Position numbers and translations under genes: made by a program. Of a stretch of 64,000 bases of DNA, positions 18,850 to 27,151 are shown piece after piece. The notes under the pieces are model-generated. The model saw only the letters and a program-made list of their open reading frames with translations, searched no databases and was not told the DNA's origin. Positions within the stretch are counted from its first letter, which is position 1, and each line of letters opens with the position of its first letter. The stretch comes from Gammaproteobacteria bacterium (GTDB lineage Bacteria > Pseudomonadota > Gammaproteobacteria > Xanthomonadales > Marinicellaceae): NCBI GenBank assembly GCA_041395445.1, contig JAWLAO010000009.1:25787-89786 (forward strand), in the 5' to 3' direction.

Positions 18850-20469
18850 ATGAGTCATACTACAACTTTAGATCACGAACACGACCATGACCACAAACCC
18901 AAAGGTTTTGTAAACAGATGGTTAATGACAACAAACCATAAAGATATCGGTACTCTTTATCTGGTTTTCGCACTGATTATGTTCATTGCCGGCGGTGCGT
19001 TGGCGATGATTATTCGTCTTGAATTGTTCCAACCCGGATTGCAATTTGTTGAGCCTGATTTCTTCAACCAGCTAACAACCATGCATGCATTGATAATGGT
19101 ATTTGGTGCTGTAATGCCTGCTTTCGTTGGTTTTGCTAACTGGATGATTCCAATGATGATTGGCGCTCCTGACATGGCATTGCCAAGAATGAATAACTGG
19201 TCATTCTGGATTTTACCTTTTGCTTTTATTATGCTGGGTTCTACCTTCTTTATGGATGGCGGTGCTCCTGCTGCAGGTTGGACACTATATCCTCCTCTGG
19301 TTTTACAAGGTGGTAAAAATCTGGCATTTGCGGTATTTGCAATCCACATGATGGGTATTTCTTCAATCATGGGTGCAATTAACGTTATTGCTACAATCAT
19401 GAACATGCGAGCTCCGAATATGGGCTACTTGAAAATGCCATTGTTTGTATGGACATGGTTGATCACTGCTTTCTTGTTGATTGCTGTTATGCCTGTATTT
19501 GCGGGCGCAGTAACCATGCTGTTAACTGATCACTATTTCGGTACAACATTCTTTAACGCTGCCGGTGGTGGTGATCCGGTCTTATTCCAGCATATTTTCT
19601 GGTTCTTCGGACATCCTGAAGTTTATATTATGATTCTTCCATCATTTGGAATCATCTCTGAAATTATTCCTACTTTTGCTCGTAAGCCATTGTTTGGTTA
19701 TGTTTCTATGGTTTATGCATCAGCAGCAATTGCATTCTTGTCATTCATCGTTTGGGCTCACCACATGTTTAGTGTTGGTATGCCATTTGGTGCAGAATTG
19801 TACTTCATGTATGCAACTATGCTGATTTCGATTCCGACAGGAGTCAAAGTATTCAACTGGGTTGCAACCATGTGGAAAGGGGCGATGACATTTGAAACAC
19901 CAATGTTGTTTGCGATAGCATTTGTAATTCTATTCACCATTGGTGGTTTCTCTGGATTGATGATGTCAATTGCTCCGGCTGATTTCCAGTATCATGATAC
20001 CTACTTCATTGTTGCACACTTCCACTACGTTCTGGTAACAGGTGCAGTATTTGCAATTATCGGCGGAGTCTATTACTGGATTCCAAAATGGACTGGTAAC
20101 ATGTACTCAGAAAGACTAGGGAAAATCCATTTCTGGTGGTCAACAATTTCTGTCAATGTTCTGTTCTTCCCGCAACATTTCTTAGGTTTAGCTGGAATGC
20201 CAAGACGTATTCCTGATTATTCAACTCAATTTACTGAGTTTAACATGTGGTCAAGTATTGGTGGATTCGCTTTTGGTTTGGCACAAGTCTTCTTCTGCAT
20301 TATTGTTTGGAGAACTGTCAAAGGTAAAGGCACCACAAAAGCAACAGACAGAGTTTGGGATAGTGCAAAAGGTTTAGAATGGTTTGTACCATCTCCGGCT
20401 CCTCATCACACTTTCCAGGATGGAGCACCTGTTAAAGATGAACAATTAGCGCACGTTTCATCACACTAA
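18850..20469 (+). CDS. coxA: Cytochrome c oxidase subunit I
   Basis: A 539-residue catalytic subunit with twelve expected transmembrane helices, containing haem a, haem a3 and CuB. The CuB/proton-channel segment WFFGHPEVYIMILPSFGI carries the glutamate of A1-type oxidases and the His-Tyr pair. HHMFSVGMP and HDTYFIVAHFHYV supply further CuB and haem ligands, and the N-terminal TTNHKDIGTLY is typical. I chose ATG 18850 (GAGG upstream) over an in-frame TTG at 18835. The N-terminus has an unusual His/Asp cluster (HEHDHDH). Confidence 0.97.
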   Translation: MSHTTTLDHEHDHDHKPKGFVNRWLMTTNHKDIGTLYLVFALIMFIAGGALAMIIRLELFQPGLQFVEPDFFNQLTTMHALIMVFGAVMPAFVGFANWMIPMMIGAPDMALPRMNNWSFWILPFAFIMLGSTFFMDGGAPAAGWTLYPPLVLQGGKNLAFAVFAIHMMGISSIMGAINVIATIMNMRAPNMGYLKMPLFVWTWLITAFLLIAVMPVFAGAVTMLLTDHYFGTTFFNAAGGGDPVLFQHIFWFFGHPEVYIMILPSFGIISEIIPTFARKPLFGYVSMVYASAAIAFLSFIVWAHHMFSVGMPFGAELYFMYATMLISIPTGVKVFNWVATMWKGAMTFETPMLFAIAFVILFTIGGFSGLMMSIAPADFQYHDTYFIVAHFHYVLVTGAVFAIIGGVYYWIPKWTGNMYSERLGKIHFWWSTISVNVLFFPQHFLGLAGMPRRIPDYSTQFTEFNMWSSIGGFAFGLAQVFFCIIVWRTVKGKGTTKATDRVWDSAKGLEWFVPSPAPHHTFQDGAPVKDEQLAHVSSH

Positions 20470-20476
20470 TACAGAT

Positions 20477-20590
20477 ATGTCCAATAACGATATCGAGCAA
20501 AGAAGAAAAGCAGCCCGACGCACAGCGTTAGGGTTGCTTGTGTTTGCGATAGCAATGTTTTCGGCTTTTTATATGCTGAACTTTAGATAA
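20477..20590 (+). CDS. 37-residue membrane peptide of the oxidase operon
   Basis: A small ORF fills the space between coxA (7 bases before) and ctaG (2 bases after). The peptide has a charged N-terminus (SNNDIEQRRKAARRTA) and one hydrophobic helix (LGLLVFAIAMFSAFYML). This matches the short 'cytochrome oxidase small assembly protein' commonly found between subunit I and CtaG genes in proteobacteria. Its tight fit in the operon and single-helix topology argue for a real gene. Its exact role is not established; help in assembly or metal insertion is inferred from position. Confidence 0.75.
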   Translation: MSNNDIEQRRKAARRTALGLLVFAIAMFSAFYMLNFR

Positions 20591-20592
20591 TT

Positions 20593-21120
20593 ATGAATAA
20601 AACGGTTTTAAAAACAACAATCGTATCAGTCCTGATGTTCGGATTTGCATTTGCTTTAGTTCCGCTCTATGACACTTTCTGCGAGCTCACCGGCTTGAAT
20701 GGCAAAACCGGAGATCCTGTGGCTGAAGATATTATCAAAAAACAGGTTGTTGATGAAAATCGTGAAATCACTGTTCAGTTTGATGCCAATGTCAACTCAC
20801 AACTTAACTGGGAATTCCGACCCACTGAATTCAATATGAAAGTTGTGCCTGGTAAGTTGTATAAAACTGAATATTACGCAAAAAATTTATCAAAAAAGAG
20901 AGCCATTACCGGCAGAGCCACCTATAGCGTTGCTCCGGGTAAAGCCTCTTTATATTTTAACAAAACAGAATGTTTCTGTTTTACCGAACAAACTTTAGAA
21001 CCACAGGAAGAAGTATTAATGCCTGTGACTTTCATTGTAGATTCGAATTTACGAGAAGACGTCGATATCATGACGTTGTCTTATACTTTTTATGAATTTG
21101 ATTCAAAAAACAAAATTTAG
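20593..21120 (+). CDS. ctaG: Cytochrome c oxidase assembly protein CtaG/Cox11
   Basis: A 175-residue copper chaperone that delivers CuB to subunit I. One N-terminal transmembrane helix (VLMFGFAFALVPLYDTFCELTGLNG) anchors a periplasmic Ig-like domain. That domain carries the copper-binding CFCF motif (NKTECFCFTEQTL) and the family signature LEPQEEVLMPVTFIVD. Position between coxA and ctaE is standard. Confidence 0.96.
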   Translation: MNKTVLKTTIVSVLMFGFAFALVPLYDTFCELTGLNGKTGDPVAEDIIKKQVVDENREITVQFDANVNSQLNWEFRPTEFNMKVVPGKLYKTEYYAKNLSKKRAITGRATYSVAPGKASLYFNKTECFCFTEQTLEPQEEVLMPVTFIVDSNLREDVDIMTLSYTFYEFDSKNKI

Positions 21121-21134
21121 AAACGAGGGGTAAA

Positions 21135-22007
21135 ATGTCAAATACAAATACTGAACAATATTTTGTGCCACATAAAGCACGTTGGCCGATTGTCGGCTCA
21201 ATTGGCATGACATTAACAGCAGTCGGTGCTGCTACTTTCATGAACAGCTCATCTTCACATACTCCAGTATTGATGTACCTTGGTTTTGCAGTCATTATTT
21301 TTATGATGTTTGGCTGGTTTGGTGAAGTTGTCAAAGAATCTGAAAGTCAAATGTATAACGAACAAGTTGATACATCATTCAGAATGGGAATGGTGTGGTT
21401 TATCTTCTCAGAAGTGATGTTCTTTGCATGTTTCTTTGGCGCACTCTGGTATGTTAGAAATTTTGCAGTGCCTTGGCTTGGTGGCGAAGGAACCGGTTCT
21501 TGGACAAATAATGAAATTTGGTCCGGTTATGAAGGTGTTTGGCCAACAAACGGTCCTGCAAATGTTGGTGGTGAATTTGAACTAATCGACCCTTACCACT
21601 TGCCTTTAATTAATACCATTTTACTGATGGCGAGTTCCATCACTTTAACAATCGCTCACCATGCCTTGATTAAAGGACTTCGTAAGAAAACAATCGGTTG
21701 GTTGATTGCAACGGTTATTCTTGGTGCGACATTCTTGTTCTATCAAGCTGAAGAGTATATTGAAGCCTATCAACATCTTGGTTTGACATTAGGTTCAGGA
21801 ATTTATGGCTCAACATTCTTTATGCTCACCGGCTTCCACGGTATGCATGTAACATTAGGCGCAATTATGTTGACTGTTATCACCATTCGTATGATAAAAG
21901 GTCATTTCAAGCCGGACAGCCATTTTGGTTTTGAAGCGGTGGCATGGTACTGGCACTTTGTTGATGTTGTATGGATTGGCTTGTTTATATTTGTTTATAT
22001 CATGTAA
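21135..22007 (+). CDS. ctaE: Cytochrome c oxidase subunit III
   Basis: A 290-residue subunit III with seven predicted transmembrane helices. Family landmarks are FRMGMVWFIFSEVMFFACFFGALWY, the HLPLINTILLMASSITLTIAHHAL region, YGSTFFMLTGFHGMHVTLG and the C-terminal WYWHFVDVVWIGLFIFVYI. A GAGGGG ribosome-binding site precedes the ATG. It closes the operon and is followed by a hairpin terminator. Surf1, ctaA and ctaB, often next in line, are absent from the window. Confidence 0.96.
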   Translation: MSNTNTEQYFVPHKARWPIVGSIGMTLTAVGAATFMNSSSSHTPVLMYLGFAVIIFMMFGWFGEVVKESESQMYNEQVDTSFRMGMVWFIFSEVMFFACFFGALWYVRNFAVPWLGGEGTGSWTNNEIWSGYEGVWPTNGPANVGGEFELIDPYHLPLINTILLMASSITLTIAHHALIKGLRKKTIGWLIATVILGATFLFYQAEEYIEAYQHLGLTLGSGIYGSTFFMLTGFHGMHVTLGAIMLTVITIRMIKGHFKPDSHFGFEAVAWYWHFVDVVWIGLFIFVYIM

Positions 22008-22030
22008 TTTAAACATAATCACCCTATTTA

Positions 22031-22060
22031 AAAAACGCTCTGACAACAGGGCGTTTTTTT
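22031..22060 (+). terminator. Terminator of the oxidase operon
   Basis: A stem acgc-t-ctg / cag-g-gcgt with an acaa loop (22035-22054) has an A5 run before it and a T8 run after it, 28 bases beyond the ctaE stop codon. Confidence 0.9.
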
Positions 22061-22124
22061 TGATATTCTAAAAAATCAGACACCTTATATAAGCACTCTC
22101 TAATTAGTCTTTTGCCAATCATTC

Positions 22125-22133
22125 TGGTATAAT
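22125..22133 (+). promoter_or_regulatory. Extended -10 promoter upstream of prpB
   Basis: TGG-TATAAT is a perfect extended -10 element for the housekeeping sigma factor. No good -35 is seen at 17-18 bases, as expected for extended -10 promoters. Transcription from about 22140 would leave a 5' leader of about 100 bases before prpB. Confidence 0.6.
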
Positions 22134-22238
22134 CCGCAGCGAATTTTTTTGGTGTTTTTTAAAAAATCAAACAAAAGTATAATTGCACAAAAGATTACAA
22201 TACCGACAATATTAACCACTGGCAAGTAAAATAATATC

Positions 22239-23126
22239 ATGACAAAGACAATACAATCCGCCGGATTAAAATTCAGAGAAGCTGTCAACAATAACAAACC
22301 GCTTCCGGTTGTTGGAACTATTACCGCCCTCACCGCTTTGATGGCAGAACAAACTGGTCATAAAGCCATTTATTTATCCGGTGGCGGAGTGGCTGCCAAC
22401 TCTTTGGGAATGCCGGATTTGGGAATCAGCTCATTGGAAGATGTGTTGACTGATGTCAGAAGAATTACAGATGTTTGTTCCTTACCGTTGTTAATTGATA
22501 TCGATACCGGTTGGGGAGGAGCTTTCAATATAGCCCGAACCACACGAAGTGTGATTAAAGCCGGAGCAGCGGCCATGCACATGGAAGATCAGGTCTCGCA
22601 AAAGCGTTGCGGACACCGCCCTAATAAAGAAGTTGTCACTAAAGAAGAAATGGTTGACCGTATCAAAGCAGCTGTTGATGCCAGAACGGATGATAATTTC
22701 GTGATTATGGCTCGTACTGATGCTTTAGCGGTTGAAGGTTTAGATTCAGCCATTGAACGAATGAACGCTTATGTGGAAGCCGGAGCAGACATGCTTTTCC
22801 CCGAAGCCGTTCAATCATTAGAGCAATATCAAAAAATCAAAGCCTCTGTGAATGTTCCGATTCTGGCGAATATCACCGAATTCGGTAAAACCGAACTCTA
22901 TTCGCAATCCGAACTAGCACAGCATGGTGTCGATATCGTGCTTTATTGTTGTTCCGCTTATCGTGCGATGAATAAAGCCGCACAAACGGTTTACCAAGCG
23001 ATACTCAAAGACGGGCATCAACGCAATGTCGTGGAAATTATGCAACCCAGAGAAGACATGTATCAATTTCTGGGCTATCACAAATACGAACAAAAACTCG
23101 ATGAATTATTCTCAAAAGACAAATAA
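22239..23126 (+). CDS. prpB: 2-methylisocitrate lyase
   Basis: A 295-residue enzyme of the isocitrate lyase/PEP mutase superfamily that cleaves 2-methylisocitrate to pyruvate and succinate, the last step of the methylcitrate cycle. The catalytic loop motif K-R-C-G-H is present (SQKRCGHRPNK), and IDIDTGWGG supplies metal and substrate ligands. Length is normal for PrpB. It is followed 11 bases later by prpC with a GGAG ribosome-binding site. Confidence 0.96.
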   Translation: MTKTIQSAGLKFREAVNNNKPLPVVGTITALTALMAEQTGHKAIYLSGGGVAANSLGMPDLGISSLEDVLTDVRRITDVCSLPLLIDIDTGWGGAFNIARTTRSVIKAGAAAMHMEDQVSQKRCGHRPNKEVVTKEEMVDRIKAAVDARTDDNFVIMARTDALAVEGLDSAIERMNAYVEAGADMLFPEAVQSLEQYQKIKASVNVPILANITEFGKTELYSQSELAQHGVDIVLYCCSAYRAMNKAAQTVYQAILKDGHQRNVVEIMQPREDMYQFLGYHKYEQKLDELFSKDK

Positions 23127-23137
23127 GGAGAAAACAA

Positions 23138-24265
23138 ATGGCAGGTAAGAAAAAAGTTGGCGGAGCAGGTCTTCGCGGACAATCAGCTGGTGAAACCAAA
23201 CTCTGTACGGTTGGTGTTTCCGGTTCCGGTTTAACCTACAACGGTTATGACGTTTCAGATTTAGCTGAAAACACCACATTTTATGAAACCGCTTATCTGA
23301 TATTTCACGGAGAACTTCCTAATCAACAGCAATTGGATAAATATGCTGCAAAAATCAAAGCCAATCGTGGTTTACCGGAAGAAGTGAAGAAAACCTTGGA
23401 AATGATTCCAAAAAGCACACATCCGATGGATGTCATGCGCACCGGTTGTTCCATGCTTGGTAACATCGAACCGGAAACAGATTTCTCCCAACAACAAGAT
23501 GCCGCCGACAGACTTTTAGGAGCTTTTCCTTCAATTATCTGTTACTGGTACAAATTTAGCCACGAAGGTGTTCGTATCGAAACAGAAACCGATGATGATT
23601 CAATCGGCGGGCATTTCTTACACATGCTTCATGGCAAAAAGCCAAGTGACTTACATGCTCGTGTAATGGATGTTTCACTAATTCTATATGCCGAGCATGA
23701 ATTCAATGCTTCAACATTCACAGGTCGTGTGGTTGCTTCCACATTATCTGATATGTATTCCTGTGTGACTGCTGCGGTCGGAGCCTTACGAGGACCTTTA
23801 CACGGCGGAGCTAATGAAGCCGCTATGGCAATGCTATCACAATGGAAATCTGTTGATGAAGCCATTGCCGGAATTGACGAGATGCTCGCAACAAAACAAC
23901 TCATCATGGGATTTGGACATGCGGTTTACACCGAATCCGACCCAAGAAATGCTCTAATCAAACGCTGGAGTAAAGAACTCTCCGAAGAGGTTGGTGACGA
24001 ATGCCTATACGATGTCAGCTGTGCCGTTGAGAAGAAAATGTGGGATGAAAAACGCATCTTCCCTAACGCTGACTTCTTTCACGCCTCCGCCTATCATTTC
24101 ATGGATATTCCAACCAAACTGTTTACTCCAATCTTTGTCTGCTCAAGAATCACCGGCTGGGCAGCACACGTAATGGAACAACGCGCTAACAACCGCATTA
24201 TCAGACCAAATGCCGATTATGTCGGAGTTGGACCAAGAAAAGTTGTGCCGATCAGCGAAAGATAG
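23138..24265 (+). CDS. prpC: 2-methylcitrate synthase
   Basis: A 375-residue member of the citrate synthase family that condenses propionyl-CoA with oxaloacetate. Catalytic regions visible are RGPLHGGANEAA (His), MGFGHAVYTESDPRN (His) and FHASAYHFMDIPTKLFTPIFVCSRITGWAAHVMEQ (Asp/Arg region). The short length and position after prpB favour methylcitrate synthase over the respiratory citrate synthase. It is the last gene of the plus-strand prp unit and is followed by a terminator. Confidence 0.95.
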   Translation: MAGKKKVGGAGLRGQSAGETKLCTVGVSGSGLTYNGYDVSDLAENTTFYETAYLIFHGELPNQQQLDKYAAKIKANRGLPEEVKKTLEMIPKSTHPMDVMRTGCSMLGNIEPETDFSQQQDAADRLLGAFPSIICYWYKFSHEGVRIETETDDDSIGGHFLHMLHGKKPSDLHARVMDVSLILYAEHEFNASTFTGRVVASTLSDMYSCVTAAVGALRGPLHGGANEAAMAMLSQWKSVDEAIAGIDEMLATKQLIMGFGHAVYTESDPRNALIKRWSKELSEEVGDECLYDVSCAVEKKMWDEKRIFPNADFFHASAYHFMDIPTKLFTPIFVCSRITGWAAHVMEQRANNRIIRPNADYVGVGPRKVVPISER

Positions 24266-24296
24266 TTCCGAAAGTTCAGACTTTGAAAAACTGCAT

Positions 24297-24324
24297 AGGC
24301 ACGGTTTAATATCGTGCCTTTTTG
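24297..24324 (+). terminator. Terminator of prpBC
   Basis: A 7-bp perfect stem (aggcacg / cgtgcct, 24297-24303 with 24313-24319) is followed by a T run, 31 bases after the prpC stop. Confidence 0.88.
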
Positions 24325-24336
24325 TTTGTTAAGGAA

Positions 24337-24374
24337 CACAGAGTTTCACAGAGAAGACACGGAGTTACACAGAG
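24337..24374. repeat. Short CACAGAG tandem motif, about 10.5-bp period
   Basis: CACAGAG or CACGGAG occurs at 24337, 24347, 24358 and 24368, a spacing of 10-11 bases, which is one helical turn. Similar CACAGAG-rich intergenic sequence occurs in many unrelated bacteria. Function is unknown. It lies in the convergent gap between prpC and the tauE gene. Confidence 0.5.
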
Positions 24375-24531
24375 ATAATTTATTGTCTTCCTGAGCTGAT
24401 ACTTAGAACAAGCTGAAAGCAAAAATACCTACTTTTCGTTTCCATCACGAAGTTTAAAATATTAAAACCCTCATGTCCTTTATGAACTTCATGGTTAATT
24501 TTCTTTTCATAAATAATCTATATTTTAACTA

Positions 24532-25305
24532 TCAAATTAACCCTGAGATTAACCCCAAAGCGACTAGCAACAAAAAGGTAGAAACAAAAAAATGCACCGA
24601 TTGAATGGTGACTTTTTTCAAAAGTATTCGTCCCAGATAAGCACCGATAAATGCTGAGAAACAAGCTGTAATAACCAATATCCAGTCGATTTGCGATTGT
24701 GTTTTTATAATGCTTTTGCCATAAACCGATAGTCGGGTGATATCAACCATAATCGCTACCATCACTCCGGTCGCAATAAATTGCTCTTTGGTTAATCCTG
24801 ATTTGATTAGAAACATACTGCGGAACGCTCCCTGATTGCCTGTTAATCCACCAAAGAAACCACTGATAATTCCACCGATTGGCAGATATTTTTTATCAAA
24901 AGACAATCTGGAAAAAGCAGGAATCAATTCCAGAACCACAAAAATCAAAATTAGCCATCCAATGATAAATTGAAACAAACTGGTATCAAACGAATGTTGA
25001 AAAATCGTATAACCAACATGGAGATTGCTTTCCGCCAAGCCTTGTAATGCTTTTGCTCCTATGAAAGCAAAGACCAAAGCGGTTATTCCAAATCGTAGAA
25101 AGACCTGCCAGTTGACATGTTTGTAAAGCAATCCAATTTTGAAGAAATTATTTGCCAAATGGACGATTGCAGTAATTCCGATGGCAATCTCCAGTGGAAA
25201 AAACAATGCCACCACCGGCATCAGCAATGTACCTAAACCGAAACCTGAAAAGAATGTTAAAGTGGAAGCTGCTAATGCAACAAGTGATATGATTACGATT
25301 TCCAT
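24532..25305 (-). CDS. Sulfite exporter TauE/SafE family permease
   Basis: A 257-residue integral membrane protein with about eight hydrophobic helices and the two family repeats, each opening with a G-rich stretch (FFSGFGLGTLLMPVV; GGIISGFFGGLTGNQGAFRSMFLI). The family moves small organosulfur, sulfite or carboxylate anions out of the cell. The start is ATG 25305; an in-frame ATG at 25320 is also possible, and neither has a strong ribosome-binding site. It lies at the 3' end of the minus-strand acnD-prpF group, where a carboxylate or propionate-related export role is conceivable but not shown. Confidence 0.85.
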   Translation of the reverse strand: MEIVIISLVALAASTLTFFSGFGLGTLLMPVVALFFPLEIAIGITAIVHLANNFFKIGLLYKHVNWQVFLRFGITALVFAFIGAKALQGLAESNLHVGYTIFQHSFDTSLFQFIIGWLILIFVVLELIPAFSRLSFDKKYLPIGGIISGFFGGLTGNQGAFRSMFLIKSGLTKEQFIATGVMVAIMVDITRLSVYGKSIIKTQSQIDWILVITACFSAFIGAYLGRILLKKVTIQSVHFFVSTFLLLVALGLISGLI

Positions 25306-25321
25306 ATTATGGCAAACCATA

Positions 25322-25364
25322 TGTCATTCTGACTAAGCGAAGCGCATGGAAGAATCTCATGTGA
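25322..25364. repeat. Dispersed 'cattctgac..agcgaagcg..gaatct' repeat fragment
   Basis: A short stretch of the type 'tcattctgactaagcgaagc ... gaatct'. Related stretches appear at about 44075-44105 and, inverted, at about 45185-45225 and 45240-45285. This kind of intergenic repeat is common in AT-rich proteobacteria. It lies immediately upstream of the tauE start. Confidence 0.4.
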
Positions 25365-25433
25365 GCCAAACTGAATTCCACTTTTTTGAGATATTTCCAC
25401 TCACTTTGCTCGGTCAATATGGCAGTATTTTGA

Positions 25434-26606
25434 TTACAAAACATCAGGAATATGAACCGTTCCTTGCATCAGAATCCTTGCACTTCGGCTCATGCTGACT
25501 TTTTGAACTTTCCATTCGCCATCAATTTGTTCAACTTCAGCACCGACTTTGAGGGTTCCTGAGGGATGTCCAAATCTTACCGAGTCTCTTTGTCCAACTC
25601 CGGCTGCCTGATTCACCAAAGTCCCCGGAATTGCTGAAGCTGTGGCGATTGCTACCGCAGCTGTCCCCATCATAGCATGATGCAATAAACCCATAGACAA
25701 AGCGCGGACATTGAGATCAATATCATCAGTTGAGATTTTTTTTCCACTCGATGAAGTATAGTTTTTTGCCGGAGCGACAAATGCTACCTTCGGGGTGTGC
25801 TGACGACCGACGGCTTCTTCAACAGAACTAATCAAACCCATTTTCACCGCACCATAGGCACGAATGGTTTCAAACATTTCCAAAGCCTTTTTATCTGAAT
25901 TGATATCGCCTTGTAGTTCTGTTCCCAAATAATTGATATCTTCACCTTTCAAAAAAATGGTTGGTATTCCGGCAGTAATCATCGTCACTTCAAAAGTCCC
26001 TATTCCCGGAACTTCTAACGTATCAATCAAATTTCCGGTAGGAAATAACGCTTCATCACCGACCGGATTGACAAAGTCAATTTTGACTTCAGCTGCCGGA
26101 AACGTCACTCCATCGAGCTCGAAATCTCCGGTTTCCTGAACCTGACCATCGGTCATAGGAACATGAGCCAGAATGGTTTTTTTGATATTCGCTTGCCAGA
26201 TTCGCACTACACAAATTCCGTTTTCTGGAATTCTATCCGCATCGACCAAACCGGATGCAATCGCAAACGAACCCACCGCGGCAGTCAGATTTCCACAGTT
26301 TCCACTCCAGTCCACAAAAGCACGATCAATCGCCACCTGACCGAACAGATAATCGACATCATGACCCGGCTCACTACTTTTCGACAAAATCACCGTTTTG
26401 GAAGTACTAGAAGTCGCTCCACCCATACCATCAGTCTGTTTGCCATAAGGATCGGGACTACCAATCACTCTCAGCAACATTCTGTCACGGGATTCTCCCG
26501 CAACTTGTGCCTTTTCGGGCAAATCTTTCAAATTAAAAAAAACTCCTTTGGAAGTTCCCCCGCGCATATAAGTCGCAGGAATTTTTATTTGTGGTTTGTG
26601 TTTCAT
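25434..26606 (-). CDS. prpF: 2-methylaconitate isomerase PrpF
   Basis: A 390-residue PrpF-family protein of the diaminopimelate-epimerase-like fold. It begins KIPATYMRGGTSKGVFF and includes GNCGNLTAAVGSFAI, the two segments carrying the conserved acid/base residues. PrpF isomerises 2-methylaconitate so that AcnD and aconitase together can make 2-methylisocitrate. It is always partnered by AcnD rather than PrpD, and acnD lies just upstream, separated here by an unrelated lipoprotein gene. Confidence 0.94.
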   Translation of the reverse strand: MKHKPQIKIPATYMRGGTSKGVFFNLKDLPEKAQVAGESRDRMLLRVIGSPDPYGKQTDGMGGATSSTSKTVILSKSSEPGHDVDYLFGQVAIDRAFVDWSGNCGNLTAAVGSFAIASGLVDADRIPENGICVVRIWQANIKKTILAHVPMTDGQVQETGDFELDGVTFPAAEVKIDFVNPVGDEALFPTGNLIDTLEVPGIGTFEVTMITAGIPTIFLKGEDINYLGTELQGDINSDKKALEMFETIRAYGAVKMGLISSVEEAVGRQHTPKVAFVAPAKNYTSSSGKKISTDDIDLNVRALSMGLLHHAMMGTAAVAIATASAIPGTLVNQAAGVGQRDSVRFGHPSGTLKVGAEVEQIDGEWKVQKVSMSRSARILMQGTVHIPDVL

Positions 26607-26615
26607 ATTTCTATA

Positions 26616-27041
26616 TTAATGCTTAATTGAATATTCTGAACTGTGGTTTACAACAAAATACTTAGATTTTAACTTTTCAGCAGTATCAATATTTTTGAAT
26701 CGTCTGAGATGGACATACCATTCACGTTTAATCTCATCTAAGTAATCTGCATGGGATAAAAAAGCAAATCGAATTGTTTCATTTTGATATAGCTTATTTA
26801 TATTATCTAATATTTTCCCATCATAGACATACCAGTAAGACCACGGAATACAGTCAGGATTTTCCTGACATTCTTCACTAATCGAAGTAAGTCCTGTGAA
26901 ATCAGATTTTGTTACTTTTACCACAAGCAATAAATCATTCTCAGACAATTCAAAAAAACTTAAAATTTCAGGGTTAGGTCCAGAGTATCTATGTACACAA
27001 CCGGATAGTATAAGTAATAAAAAAATTAATATTTTCTTCAT
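26616..27041 (-). CDS. Small hypothetical lipoprotein between acnD and prpF
   Basis: A 141-residue protein with a lipoprotein signal (MKKILIFLLLILSGC, lipobox LSGC, Cys 15). The rest is polar, rich in aromatic residues, with two further Cys in EECQENPDCIPW. I recognise no family. It sits in the middle of the acnD-prpF operon, where it is not normally found, starts about 20 bases from a dispersed repeat and has no clear ribosome-binding site. It is probably a recent insertion. Confidence 0.6.
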   Translation of the reverse strand: MKKILIFLLLILSGCVHRYSGPNPEILSFFELSENDLLLVVKVTKSDFTGLTSISEECQENPDCIPWSYWYVYDGKILDNINKLYQNETIRFAFLSHADYLDEIKREWYVHLRRFKNIDTAEKLKSKYFVVNHSSEYSIKH

Positions 27042-27059
27042 ATCAAATTGGATTCAGAA

Positions 27060-27135
27060 GAGTGTTATTTTCTTCGTTGGCAAGGCAGGAGGGCGCAGTG
27101 TACATTTTGTACATGAGCACTCCTAACGCCGCATA
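27060..27135. repeat. Stem-loop-forming intergenic repeat downstream of acnD
   Basis: A GC-richer block in an AT-rich gap holds TGTACA-ttt-TGTACA (27099-27113) nested inside longer imperfect arms (ggcaaggcaggag ... ctcctaacgcc). I have seen similar 'aaggcaggaggcgcagtgta' blocks as dispersed elements in gammaproteobacteria. It could act as an RNA structure at the 3' end of acnD or as a mobile REP-like element. Confidence 0.5.
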
Positions 27136-27151
27136 CGGGGAAAAGAACTTC

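Noticed and set aside
22100..22240. 46-residue hydrophobic minus-strand frame divergent from prpB
   Set aside because: It has no ribosome-binding site, its start overlaps the prpB ATG, and it lies over the prpB promoter.
24337..24374. CACAGAG repeats as a CRISPR array
   Set aside because: The units are 7 bases at 10-11-base spacing, far too short for repeats and spacers, and no cas gene is present.
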